Of a stretch of 18,504 nt of DNA, positions 5,323 through 12,339 are shown one piece after another. Numbering within the stretch: the first letter of the stretch is position 1; every line of letters begins with the position of its first letter. The translations under genes and the position numbers were made by a program. The notes below the pieces were generated by a model. It was not told the origin of the DNA and did not search any database. It was given only the letters and a program-made list of their open reading frames with translations. This DNA comes from Bacteroidota bacterium (GTDB lineage Bacteria > Bacteroidota > Bacteroidia > Flavobacteriales > Flavobacteriaceae), in assembly GCA_024280815.1 (NCBI GenBank), contig JAJRPL010000079.1, forward strand, positions 1-18,504, in the 5' to 3' direction.

Positions 5323-7704
5323 TTATTTTATCCAGTAATAAACCTTACTTTTCTTTTGAGAACCTTTTATAGTTTCTTCTTTTACAAAAACTGTATTGTG
5401 CTCTATCATTTCATCTAGCATCATTTTACGTTGCAGCGTATTTACTTGTCGAGTTAACGCATGTAGTTTTTTATGTGTAATCCCTCGCTTACCAGATTCC
5501 TTGATTTTAGATTGTAAAAGCTTTGCCATTTTCTCATTTTCATTATCAGCACCAAGATGTAAAAACTTTTTAACAAACATTTCACAAGACTGCGTCTCTA
5601 AATCAACAAACCAGCGCAATATATTAACATCTGAGCAACGATCAACTAAAAGAGATGACTGAGTAGCCCTAACTACAATTCTATTGTAAAACGGCTTAAA
5701 CATAGGGTTTTTGCTTTTTATACTTTTTGCCTTAATATTGGTAGATAATTCAAATTTAACATTGGCGTATTCTTCACTTACCCTTATATTTTTAGACGAT
5801 TGAAAAGAATCTATTTTTGTACCATTAATTAAAAATTGTAATTTTTGAATAATATTGGCAGGAATGGTATCATCGTAATTATTTATTCTAACCGGCATAA
5901 TATCTATATCTCCGAACACCATCATATATCTTGCTAATGACCCGTCAGCTACATCACCACTGCTCAATCCGTTAAATATTTGACCTTCTGTACTCATACC
6001 AAAAACACAAATATTAGGTTCATCTATTTTTATAGGATCTACGCCTTTAGTGCGCTTCCCGTATACAGTATCACTGGCTGATGTATAACACTCAGTCAGT
6101 CCACTTACTACTTCTTTTGCATAAACACTAGCACCTCTTCCATTCACACCATTCAAAAAATGCCCATATTCATCAATATGCAAAAGCATAGAATTATTAG
6201 ATTCTAACGCCTCAAAAAAAGCCGCCCCTGATGCTGGTCTGCCTTCAACCCTATCCGCCATACCAACGGCTTTTAATATCTTTTTAACATACTTAAATGG
6301 GAAATCTTCGCCCTCTCCACTTTCCGCCATGCCAATGAACATCATGTTACCCTTAATGTTATCATAAGATATATTACGCCCAATACAAGCAGCAACGGTT
6401 ATCATCGCCGCTATATAAGCAAGAGCTGGCTGAGGGTACATAGACCTGGATAATATCAATAATTGTATGTCTCTTTGAACACAATCAAATGGAATAATAT
6501 AATCAATGTTTTTCGATAAATTACTATTCCATTCCTGTATTTCAGGTGCTATATTATCAAAATTACCTTTCTTCTGATATTCACGTTTAAAAAAAACATC
6601 ATTGATGGGTTCTGCTTTGCCATATTCCATACCATCAATTAATGTTTTATATTCAGAATTGCTTGTTTTACCAGAATCACTTATAGAATCACTTATCTGA
6701 ACTAAAACATCCATTGCCTTTTGTTCTGATAAAAACCCACCACCAACAAACCCACCAGCCAACTTAGCCGCACCTAGTCTGCCGCCATGACGAGTGCCGG
6801 TAGATGTTTTTTGCATAATATCAATGATTCTATTAATGCAAACTTGTTCTGATTCATTATCAACAATAATACTTATATTAGTTGATTTTAAAGATACCTT
6901 TTTTTCCTCTTTTAAAACAGGAAATTCTTTTAGTATAATTTTTTTAGAATATCTCTGTAACCCAGATTCATGTGAAATATTAACTAAGTGGGGTTTTTTA
7001 GGGTCTTTTTGATGTAAGAATCCTGGCAACCTCAAAACCCTTACTAAGTCCTTTGCGTTTTTATCACTTCCATATTCAGCAATCATGCTACGCATTACAC
7101 CTGAATATTCATATTTAGACAAACCATCGCAGACAAAATAATTATGATATTTACCTGGGCTACTTTCTACAATAAAACTAGGCTCGATCGGGTTTTGTTT
7201 TTTTAATCCGTAATCTATTTCTTGAAAAACAGCGCGTATTTTCTCACAATTATTTAATAGCCTGCCTTTACCATCTGTTTTATTAACAGTGATGAATATT
7301 CCGTATCCTTGATTATTTAATTTAACTAATTTATCAAAGCTATTTTCTAGTGAGTCGTGAAAACATTTAGGATAAATGTTAGCTTCTTTGTTATTATCAG
7401 CAAAATATTGAAAAGTAAACTTATCTTCTTCTTCATCTAAAAGAGTTAAAAAATGCTGAGCCATATCAAGGGACTGCACTGTGTCATCACAATCACCCCT
7501 TAAAATAGCCCTATAACCATCAATACTAGGCGTACAACTATCCCAATAACTTAAATCGTCTTTGCACCATTCGCTAAACAATTTAAAGCCAGTGATATCT
7601 AATCCTTTTAAATGGGATGATATGATAAGTTTATTGTTACTTTTTGGATGTATTGATATTAATTTTTGTCTTATTTTATATATAGTGTCGTTGCTAATTC
7701 CCAT
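5323..7704 (-). CDS. Replication protein: RepB-type primase fused to DUF3987-like NTPase domain
   Basis: A 793-residue protein likely to start or drive phage DNA replication. Residues about 100-245 fit a RepB/AEP-type primase: EID at 162-164, ESSPGKYHNYF at 180-190 and RLPGFLHQK at 225-233. Residues 285-370 look like a helical linker with a PriCT-like role. Residues about 400-650 resemble DUF3987: the P-loop region is AESGEGED (460-467) and a Walker B reads MLLHIDEYG (506-514). The P-loop has E where the nucleotide-binding K belongs, so ATPase activity is doubtful. The last 65 residues look like a winged helix. The ATG is preceded by only a weak AGAG site. A divergent promoter pair lies upstream, and a terminator and a candidate origin lie directly downstream. 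Domain identity is confident for the primase part, moderate for DUF3987. Confidence 0.82.
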   Translation of the reverse strand: MGISNDTIYKIRQKLISIHPKSNNKLIISSHLKGLDITGFKLFSEWCKDDLSYWDSCTPSIDGYRAILRGDCDDTVQSLDMAQHFLTLLDEEEDKFTFQYFADNNKEANIYPKCFHDSLENSFDKLVKLNNQGYGIFITVNKTDGKGRLLNNCEKIRAVFQEIDYGLKKQNPIEPSFIVESSPGKYHNYFVCDGLSKYEYSGVMRSMIAEYGSDKNAKDLVRVLRLPGFLHQKDPKKPHLVNISHESGLQRYSKKIILKEFPVLKEEKKVSLKSTNISIIVDNESEQVCINRIIDIMQKTSTGTRHGGRLGAAKLAGGFVGGGFLSEQKAMDVLVQISDSISDSGKTSNSEYKTLIDGMEYGKAEPINDVFFKREYQKKGNFDNIAPEIQEWNSNLSKNIDYIIPFDCVQRDIQLLILSRSMYPQPALAYIAAMITVAACIGRNISYDNIKGNMMFIGMAESGEGEDFPFKYVKKILKAVGMADRVEGRPASGAAFFEALESNNSMLLHIDEYGHFLNGVNGRGASVYAKEVVSGLTECYTSASDTVYGKRTKGVDPIKIDEPNICVFGMSTEGQIFNGLSSGDVADGSLARYMMVFGDIDIMPVRINNYDDTIPANIIQKLQFLINGTKIDSFQSSKNIRVSEEYANVKFELSTNIKAKSIKSKNPMFKPFYNRIVVRATQSSLLVDRCSDVNILRWFVDLETQSCEMFVKKFLHLGADNENEKMAKLLQSKIKESGKRGITHKKLHALTRQVNTLQRKMMLDEMIEHNTVFVKEETIKGSQKKSKVYYWIK

Positions 7705-7781
7705 TAATATACTCTAATTAAATTATGATATTTTTTAAGTACATGTTTTTATTATGTATTAAATTTTTATGTAAAAATGAC

Positions 7782-7809
7782 TTGATATTATAACCAAAAA
7801 ATGTATAAT
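7782..7809 (+). promoter_or_regulatory. Sigma70-type promoter for the small-gene cluster
   Basis: TTGATA (7782-7787), 16-base spacer, TATAAT (7804-7809). The leader before the ATG at 7842 is about 25 bases. Its two boxes overlap the boxes of the opposing promoter. Confidence 0.7.
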
Positions 7810-7814
7810 TTCAA
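7787..7814 (-). promoter_or_regulatory. Sigma70-type promoter for the primase gene
   Basis: Leftward TTGAAA (7814-7809), 16-base spacer, TATAAT (7792-7787). It occupies nearly the same 28 bases as the rightward promoter. The leader to the primase ATG is about 75 bases. Confidence 0.65.
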
Positions 7815-7841
7815 TTCATTTCAACAAAAAACAATACTATT

Positions 7842-8105
7842 ATGACACCACTTCAAGCAAAATATGATAAAAAAATTAGAGATGAGTTTTATAGTGGAGA
7901 CAAAGAAATAAAAATAACAGCGTATAAAAAACTAAGCCAGTTAATTAATAGTGATTGGAACTATAGCTGGCATTGGAAAGACGATAATGATGAATGGGTC
8001 AGCCAGGCAAAAAGAGATGCCGAAAAGGAATTGGTATTTCATAAAAATAGAGTTAAAGATTTAGAACAAGCAAAAAGAATTTTAAATGAAATAGATGTTG
8101 AATAA
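7842..8105 (+). CDS. Hypothetical small helical protein
   Basis: An 87-residue, highly charged, mostly helical protein (MTPLQAKYDKKI onward) with a tryptophan-rich middle (WNYSWHWKDDNDEW at about 46-59) and a likely coiled coil at 60-84. The leader shows no clear binding site, although the promoter at 7782-7809 is well placed. I recognise no family. It heads a tightly overlapping chain of small genes. Confidence 0.6.
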   Translation: MTPLQAKYDKKIRDEFYSGDKEIKITAYKKLSQLINSDWNYSWHWKDDNDEWVSQAKRDAEKELVFHKNRVKDLEQAKRILNEIDVE

Positions 8106-8106
8106 A

Positions 8107-8301
8107 ATGAGCGACTTAAAACATACAAATTTAGATGATCTACTTGTGGCTAAAAATATATGTGAAAAAAATATTTTACAATTAAAATCACAACTATTAG
8201 GCCAAAAAATAAGACTTGGATTGATAAACAAGTATATTTTTGAAAAAACAACTATTAAACAAATAGAACTAAGATTAAGATATAAGGTTATTTTGAAATG
8301 A
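8107..8301 (+). CDS. Hypothetical small helical protein
   Basis: 64 residues beginning MSDLKHTNLDD. A longer version could begin at an in-frame ATG at 8095 that overlaps the previous stop; 8107 is preferred as it follows the upstream TAA by one base. It is almost entirely predicted helix with lysine, leucine and isoleucine, consistent with a short coiled coil or helical hairpin. The stop overlaps the next ATG (ATGA). No family is recognised. Confidence 0.5.
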   Translation: MSDLKHTNLDDLLVAKNICEKNILQLKSQLLGQKIRLGLINKYIFEKTTIKQIELRLRYKVILK

Positions 8302-8504
8302 TAAAAAAAATAAAACAAAAAATTAAAAACATAAAAATATTATACTTTACTATTAATATGTTCCACATAAAAACATATATCGGAATTGAAAGTTTTATTC
8401 CTTTTTCATACTATAGATGCATATATAAAAAAAGTGAATTATCAAAATTGGGATATTATAGTTATATTGTTGATACTTGGTACGGATATGATTTGGAATT
8501 ATGA
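8298..8504 (+). CDS. Hypothetical small protein
   Basis: A 68-residue, very basic, tyrosine- and isoleucine-rich protein. The first ten residues are almost half lysine. It overlaps its neighbours on both sides by ATGA junctions, which suggests coupled translation and argues that it is a true gene. There is no recognised domain and no clear transmembrane segment, though the middle is moderately hydrophobic. Function is unknown. Confidence 0.5.
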   Translation: MIKKIKQKIKNIKILYFTINMFHIKTYIGIESFIPFSYYRCIYKKSELSKLGYYSYIVDTWYGYDLEL

Positions 8505-8743
8505 ACAATAAAAAACAAATATCACCAGGGTTTGATACGATGATATTAATTTTATTGATATTACTATCCAGTTGTGAAATAATAGACCCGCGACTAAAGA
8601 TAGAAAATTATAGATGTAGCCAAGATCAAACAATAATACTTGAGCAAGAGATTTTTATTTGCCAATCTACTGGGTATATATACTCTAGCTGCTATTACGA
8701 GGCTATGATTAGTTTTTGTGAATATACATGTGATGATAAGTGA
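8501..8743 (+). CDS. Small cysteine-rich lipoprotein
   Basis: An 80-residue protein whose segment MILILLILLSSC (residues 14-25) is a lipoprotein signal with lipobox LSSC, preceded by a polar, lysine-containing N-region. After cleavage a short periplasmic protein with Cys at about 39, 53, 63, 73 and 77 would remain. The order of these cysteines and the YRCSQDQ, then ICQS, then Y-C-Y pattern is familiar from small lipoproteins in Gram-negative phages. A disulfide-bonded, outer- or inner-membrane-anchored protein is likely. It may act in exclusion or in envelope modification, but that is guesswork. The start overlaps the previous stop, and its stop overlaps the GTG of the next frame. Confidence 0.62.
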   Translation: MNNKKQISPGFDTMILILLILLSSCEIIDPRLKIENYRCSQDQTIILEQEIFICQSTGYIYSSCYYEAMISFCEYTCDDK

Positions 8744-9141
8744 AAACAATATAAGTAACAGACAATACACTTGACGCAATAAGCCAGTTAGGTATTCAAT
8801 ACGAAGATGTAGGGTTTGCTAAACCTAAATTTAAAAAGTAGCATCCGTCTACATGAGATCATGGTATAGAATTTAAAACATTAGAACAATGGGAAAAAGC
8901 ATCAAAAGCATATCGTAAATGTCATCGGTTATATAAATTGGCTGATGATATTAATAATGGTTTGTAACCTAATTGGGAAAACAAACAAGAAAGAAAATAT
9001 CACATTATTGCTGATAAAGGCAAAATAAATAAATATTACGCTAGTTATGAATCAGACTCAATTATCTTGGAAGTTATCTGGTTTAAATCAAGATTGGCAG
9101 CATTAAAAGATATTGGAATATCGGAACAAGATAATGAATAA
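8740..9141 (+). pseudogene. Stop-interrupted phage protein (four in-frame stops)
   Basis: One reading frame of 134 codons from GTG at 8740 is coherent throughout but contains TAA (8752), TAG (8839), TGA (8854) and TAA (8965). The text after the last stop, PNWENKQERKY onward to the IWFKSRLAALKDIGI tail, and the text before it, LYKLADDINNGL, match the pattern of a common family of phage proteins (typically N-G-W-x-P-[DN]-W then a K-Y block and a C-terminal FKS element). Similarity therefore continues across the TAA at 8965. No indel is needed. It looks like a gene killed by substitutions only. A functional protein is unlikely unless the stops are read through. Confidence 0.62.
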
Positions 9142-9301
9142 ATTTATATTTTACAAAGGTAAATATTATACCAAACAATCAATTGATGATATTTTGTATC
9201 ACAATAATTATTTGAAAAACGAAAAAGATAATATTAATCTTGAATGTTTGTTAGTGTTTATTATTGGATTAATAGGAATAAAAATAGGAACTTTATTATG
9301 A
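9134..9301 (+). CDS. Small single-span membrane protein
   Basis: 55 residues from the ATG at 9134, which overlaps the end of the interrupted frame upstream by eight bases. The N-terminal 35 residues are polar and tyrosine-rich, and the last 20 (LECLLVFIIGLIGIKIGTLL) form one transmembrane helix, so it looks tail-anchored. A longer start at a TTG (9113) is possible. The stop overlaps the next ATG by ATGA. No family is recognised. Confidence 0.5.
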   Translation: MNKFIFYKGKYYTKQSIDDILYHNNYLKNEKDNINLECLLVFIIGLIGIKIGTLL

Positions 9302-9528
9302 AAAACTTTAATTATAATCTAACAATATACCCAGACCTAAAAAACAACAGGAAAAGATCATTGTCTATGTTGTTTACAAGTATATAAGAATTAAACGCGG
9401 CTGAATCAACGGCATCAAACTTGTTATTATTTTTACAAGACGATATAAGTATAGTGAATGATAGTGCAAGTTTATTTATTGCATATGAGTTTGACGAATA
9501 TTACGGAGAATGGGAAGAAATGTCGTAA
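9298..9528 (+). pseudogene. Small phage gene interrupted by TAA
   Basis: From the overlapping ATG at 9298 a 76-codon frame runs to TAA at 9526-9528. It is broken once by TAA at 9385-9387 (codon 30, between TSI and ELNAAESTASNLL). The C-terminal portion is acidic (YEFDEYYGEWEEMS). ATGA and TAATG junctions on both sides match normal gene boundaries of this cluster, which supports a single original gene. No function is recognised. Confidence 0.5.
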
Positions 9529-9701
9529 TGAAATTACCTGTTAATAATCAACAATACAAACATATTTCAGGAAAGATAGTCACCGTTTGTTGTGCGACTG
9601 AAAAAAATGGTAGTAAAGCAATAGTGTTTGAATGTGATAGTGGAAACATTCATAGCATGACATTTTATGAATTTAAAACTTTTTATAATCTTATAAAATA
9701 A
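9528..9701 (+). CDS. Hypothetical small protein
   Basis: 57 residues from the ATG at 9528, which overlaps the upstream TAA (TAATG). An alternative ATG at 9510 sits almost on top of a GGAG motif and so is less likely. The product (MKLPVNNQQYKHI onward) reads like a small beta-barrel with KIVTVCCAT and KAIVFECDSG strands. It has no recognised family. It ends the first promoter-to-promoter block; a new promoter begins right after its stop. Confidence 0.5.
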   Translation: MKLPVNNQQYKHISGKIVTVCCATEKNGSKAIVFECDSGNIHSMTFYEFKTFYNLIK

Positions 9702-9702
9702 T

Positions 9703-9731
9703 TTGACTTTATTATGTTTTTTTATTATAAT
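9703..9731 (+). promoter_or_regulatory. Sigma70-type promoter
   Basis: TTGACT (9703-9708), 17-base spacer, TATAAT (9726-9731). Nearly ideal. It lies at the very end of the previous gene and drives the run of small genes from 9753 on. Confidence 0.78.
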
Positions 9732-9752
9732 AAATCATCTTGTAAGGATTTG

Positions 9753-9811
9753 ATGTATTTTATTTTTGCCCGTTTTGTGGGAATGATTTGAATGATATTG
9801 TAAATAATTAA
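9753..9811 (+). pseudogene. Tiny CPFCG zinc-knuckle protein with a frameshift
   Basis: An AAGGA site precedes ATG at 9753, but the frame reads MYFIFARF and diverges. One extra T in the T5 tract at 9763-9767 would give a 19-residue protein MYFIFCPFCGNDLNDIVNN ending at TAA 9809-9811. The CPFCG knuckle is the hallmark of Lar-like and related small phage zinc proteins. Given a perfect promoter and binding site, a homopolymer miscount or a recent frameshift is likely. Confidence 0.42.
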
Positions 9812-9812
9812 T

Positions 9813-9929
9813 ATGAAAAACTACATAGCAACATTAGCATTGGTATATATGATAATTATAACATTTAGTTACGCTTATATTGAAGGTGAAAAATACAAAT
9901 ATATGGGTGATGTTTTATTGTGTCAATGA
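9813..9929 (+). CDS. Small membrane protein
   Basis: 38 residues, ATG at 9813. Residues about 4-22 (YIATLALVYMIIITFSYAY) form one hydrophobic helix after a lysine, then a charged tail with KYKYMGDVLLCQ. It looks like a type-II single-span protein or an uncleaved signal anchor. The TGA stop overlaps the ATG of a following short frame. No family is recognised; it is short but fits the promoter and spacing. Confidence 0.42.
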   Translation: MKNYIATLALVYMIIITFSYAYIEGEKYKYMGDVLLCQ

Positions 9930-9951
9930 TAAAAATTAAATAACAGGAAGA

Positions 9952-10099
9952 ATGTATTTTTTCTAATGAAGAATGTATTGCTGCTTTTAAATATCTTGCA
10001 AAACAATTAAATGACGCTAATTTAAGGCTTAATAAATTTTGTAAAAATGATAAACTAATAAAACTAAAACCCTATTTTAGAAAAAATGAAAGGTGGTAA
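9952..10099 (+). pseudogene. Small helical phage protein with a frameshift
   Basis: An AGGAAG binding site precedes ATG at 9952, yet that frame stops after four codons in the T6 tract (9957-9962). With one T fewer, the frame becomes MYFSNEECIAAFKYLAKQL and continues to TAA at 10097-10099, giving about 48 residues. Alternatively the same frame begins at the ATG at 9926 and is broken by TAA at 9941. The first reading has the better binding site. The body is a helical, lysine-rich protein of no known function. Confidence 0.42.
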
Positions 10100-10100
10100 T

Positions 10101-10400
10101 ATGACATTTACATATAAAGATTCTCCAAGGACTAGAATTGTAGTTTGCGCTGCAAATAGATATTGTAATTTAATTATTGCTAGCGCATGACATCACGACA
10201 ATTTAATGAATAATTTAATCAATGCCATTGGTCGTGATAAATTAAAACCATCAAAAGGTTACCAGGGTTTTATAGATCAATTTGTCGGATTCATGACAAG
10301 AAAAGAATATTTAATTGTAGCTAAAAATAGCGGTCAACCATTAGATATTGATATAAATGGTGGTAGTGGTAATGAGTTATTTAGCGAAGGATTGTATTAA
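10101..10400 (+). pseudogene. Conserved small phage protein interrupted by TGA
   Basis: Frame of 99 codons from ATG 10101 (GGTGG upstream) to TAA 10398-10400, broken by TGA at 10188-10190. The halves read IVVCAANRYCNLIIASA and then HHDNLMNNLINAIGR, followed by GYQGFIDQFVGFMTRKEY and a C-terminal ELFSEGLY. I recognise this as a widespread phage protein family (ICAANRYG, GARHxD, QGFIDQFGxFxTRxEA, LYSExLY). In that family the interrupted position is usually arginine, so CGA to TGA is the simplest explanation. The second half could be restarted at the ATG at 10206. Function of the family is unknown. Confidence 0.65.
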
Positions 10401-10690
10401 TGAATATTATAAAAACAAACCATGCCATTGAAAGATGGCAGGAACGATTTATCGGTATAGACTTTGATGAGCAATTTAAGCTATCAAAGCCAGCCACAAA
10501 ATCACAACGATCATCAATTAAATGTTCATCAGGAAATAGCTATGATAATAACAAATATAATTATATAGTTTCACCTTGTGGGTGTGCGTTTGTTATTTTT
10601 AATAATAGAGTAATAACGGTTATGCCATTAATAGAAAGAATGAACATCAAGAAAAACCATAGGGGTAAAAAAGCTAGGATGTATAGATAA
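10400..10690 (+). CDS. Hypothetical phage protein
   Basis: 96 residues, starting at an ATG that overlaps the previous TAA. The N-terminus NHAIERWQERF is a conserved-looking motif found in short phage and toxin-like proteins (HA-x-ERW-x-ERF). The middle contains a serine-rich loop and a cysteine pair (PCGC at about 59-62), then strands ending VITVMPLIERM and a basic C-terminus. A RelE-like small fold is possible but not shown. No antitoxin is recognisable next to it. Confidence 0.55.
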   Translation: MNIIKTNHAIERWQERFIGIDFDEQFKLSKPATKSQRSSIKCSSGNSYDNNKYNYIVSPCGCAFVIFNNRVITVMPLIERMNIKKNHRGKKARMYR

Positions 10691-10722
10691 ATGAAAACAA
10701 TAAAATAATCAAATAAAATATT

Positions 10723-11322
10723 ATGAATATAAAAGAGTGGTTTCAACAAGTAGCTTATTTAAAATTTGTACCTATAAATGGTATTGATGTGCCTATGTCC
10801 TGGTTAAGTAAGTTTGATGATTCTTATATTACTTTTGAAGGGCTAGAAGATGGTATGAAATTCCTACTTGATAGAGGAATAACAGAAGAATTATCTCATG
10901 GCCTTGGATTTAGCCCAAAACATAATAAATGGTATGGATGGTCGCACAGGGCTATTTGCGGATTTGGGATTGGCAGCTTAACTAAACTAGATGATTGTTC
11001 TTTTAATCCATCATGTAAGGAAGAAATGGAACAGTCTATGTTAAGTTTTTGGGATTGTTCAAACCCTCATTTGTGGCGGGAATGTGAAGAAGAAACAGTG
11101 GTATGTAAAAACAGATTAATGCGTTCTTGTCAGACACGTGAAAATGGTACGCTAGGTTGGCTTATTGCATATGACACTATATTTATAGGTGCAGATAGAT
11201 ATTTTTCTGTAAATCAACGCTTTTCCCCTTTTCCTGATAAATGGGGAAAAGGTGAATGGGTTGCTGAAACATTAGATGATGCAAAGCAGATGGCCATTGA
11301 TTTTTGTGAAGGAGTTAGTTAA
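10723..11322 (+). CDS. Conserved hypothetical phage protein
   Basis: A 199-residue soluble protein. The stretch EELSHGLGFSPKHNKWYGWS followed by HRAICGFGIGS at about 55-85 resembles a phage hypothetical family I have seen in many genomes, with no known function. Cysteines at about 79, 92, 98, 112 and 120 are irregularly spaced and do not suggest a zinc site. The C-terminal third (GKGEWVAETLDDAKQMAIDF) resembles the end of phage proteins of similar size. The ATG has no strong binding site. It lies in the same block as, and just upstream of, dihydrofolate reductase. It is intact, unlike several of its smaller neighbours. Confidence 0.6.
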   Translation: MNIKEWFQQVAYLKFVPINGIDVPMSWLSKFDDSYITFEGLEDGMKFLLDRGITEELSHGLGFSPKHNKWYGWSHRAICGFGIGSLTKLDDCSFNPSCKEEMEQSMLSFWDCSNPHLWRECEEETVVCKNRLMRSCQTRENGTLGWLIAYDTIFIGADRYFSVNQRFSPFPDKWGKGEWVAETLDDAKQMAIDFCEGVS

Positions 11323-11323
11323 A

Positions 11324-11815
11324 ATGACACAAATAAACATAATAGCCGCCATAGGCGCAAACAATGAAATAGGCTTAAATGGTGATATTCCTTGGGGGAA
11401 ATTCCCAGAAGATTTAAAGCACTTTAAATCATTAACAATACATTCAACTATTATCATGGGTCGTAAAACATGGGAAAGCATTGGATGCAAAAAACTACCT
11501 AATAGAAGAAATATAGTTGTATCAAGAGATATAAATTATCTTAATAAAATTAAAAAAGATGTTAATTGCTTTCAATCAATAAAATCTGCTATAAAAAGTG
11601 TAACTATTGGTGATATATTTATCATAGGAGGTTCTGAAATATACGAACAAACTATTGATTTATCAAAAAAAATATATTTAACACAAATACATAAATCATT
11701 TGATGCTAATACTTATTTCCCTATGATTAATGATGATGATTGGAAAACTGTTAATTGTATTAGTAGCTTTAATAATGATTTTGGTTATAGTTTTATTGAG
11801 CTTGATAGGGTTTAG
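11324..11815 (+). CDS. folA: Dihydrofolate reductase
   Basis: A 163-residue enzyme that reduces dihydrofolate to tetrahydrofolate with NADPH, supplying thymidylate synthesis. The start is fixed by AAGGAG 9 bases upstream of ATG 11324; a longer frame exists but has no binding site. The core signatures are present: IAAIGANNEIGLNGDIPW at about 7-24, the active-site acid in PEDLKHFK at about 28-35 (equivalent of Asp27 in E. coli), MGRKTWESIG (about 46-55), NIVVSR, and IIGGSEIYEQ at about 105-114. The length is typical of bacterial and phage DHFR. It probably helps the phage make nucleotides. No thymidylate synthase is visible in the window, so it would rely on another gene or on the host. Confidence 0.95.
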   Translation: MTQINIIAAIGANNEIGLNGDIPWGKFPEDLKHFKSLTIHSTIIMGRKTWESIGCKKLPNRRNIVVSRDINYLNKIKKDVNCFQSIKSAIKSVTIGDIFIIGGSEIYEQTIDLSKKIYLTQIHKSFDANTYFPMINDDDWKTVNCISSFNNDFGYSFIELDRV

Positions 11816-11817
11816 AA

Positions 11818-11877
11818 ATGAGTAAAATTAAAATAGTAATATTAGAATAATTGGAAAATTATATGTATAAACTTTGA
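11818..11877 (+). pseudogene. Possible tiny remnant gene after DHFR
   Basis: ATG at 11818, three bases after the DHFR stop, begins MSKIKIVILE, then TAA (11848-11850), then LENYMYKL and TGA. It may be the remains of a short gene, but the frame is too short to be sure and there is no good binding site. Confidence 0.2.
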
Positions 11878-11911
11878 ATTTTATAAAAAAAATAAATAAT
11901 TTAATAAAAAA

Positions 11912-12268
11912 ATGATATGCCAGCGATGCAAAGAAGATAAAAAAAGAGATTGCTTTTATCTTATGAAAGATTTATGGAGAAGAGAAAATCAATGTAGATC
12001 TTGTCGATATAAGATGAAAATTATTAACAAAAAAGGAGTTTATATAAAAAGTGAAAAAAGATTAATATTGGAAAATTATATTAAAAGCATGGATAATGTT
12101 CAAACAGTTTCAGATATAAGAATTGCTACTGGATTAGGAAATAATGTACATAGTTTATTGAATAATATGGTAAAACATGGTCATGTGAAAAAAATCAATA
12201 CAACTCCTTTTTCATACAAGAGAATGGATGTTTGTGATTATATTTTTAATAAAAAAAAGATAAAATAA
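11912..12268 (+). CDS. Zinc-ribbon winged-helix protein, probable DNA-binding regulator
   Basis: 118 residues. The N-terminus is a four-cysteine zinc site (C3-x2-C6 and C28-x2-C31) with basic residues between. The C-terminal half, about 45-115, reads as a winged helix: EKRLILENYIKSM, TVSDIRIATGL, NNVHSLLNNMVKHGH (recognition helix) and a wing ending NTTPFSYKR. The ATG has no strong binding site. The combination of zinc ribbon and winged helix suggests a DNA-binding regulator. It lies immediately upstream of a new promoter at 12272-12299, a position suitable for controlling the recombination genes. No specific family is recognised. Confidence 0.65.
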   Translation: MICQRCKEDKKRDCFYLMKDLWRRENQCRSCRYKMKIINKKGVYIKSEKRLILENYIKSMDNVQTVSDIRIATGLGNNVHSLLNNMVKHGHVKKINTTPFSYKRMDVCDYIFNKKKIK

Positions 12269-12271
12269 CCC

Positions 12272-12299
12272 TTGCAATAAAATAAATACAATATATAAT
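12272..12299 (+). promoter_or_regulatory. Sigma70-type promoter for the recombination genes
   Basis: TTGCAA (12272-12277), 16-base spacer, TATAAT (12294-12299). It precedes the interrupted gene at 12340, Sak4-like ATPase and SSB-like gene. Confidence 0.7.
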
Positions 12300-12339
12300 A
12301 AATTAAGTTTTATTTTTAATTAATAAAAGGGAATAAATA

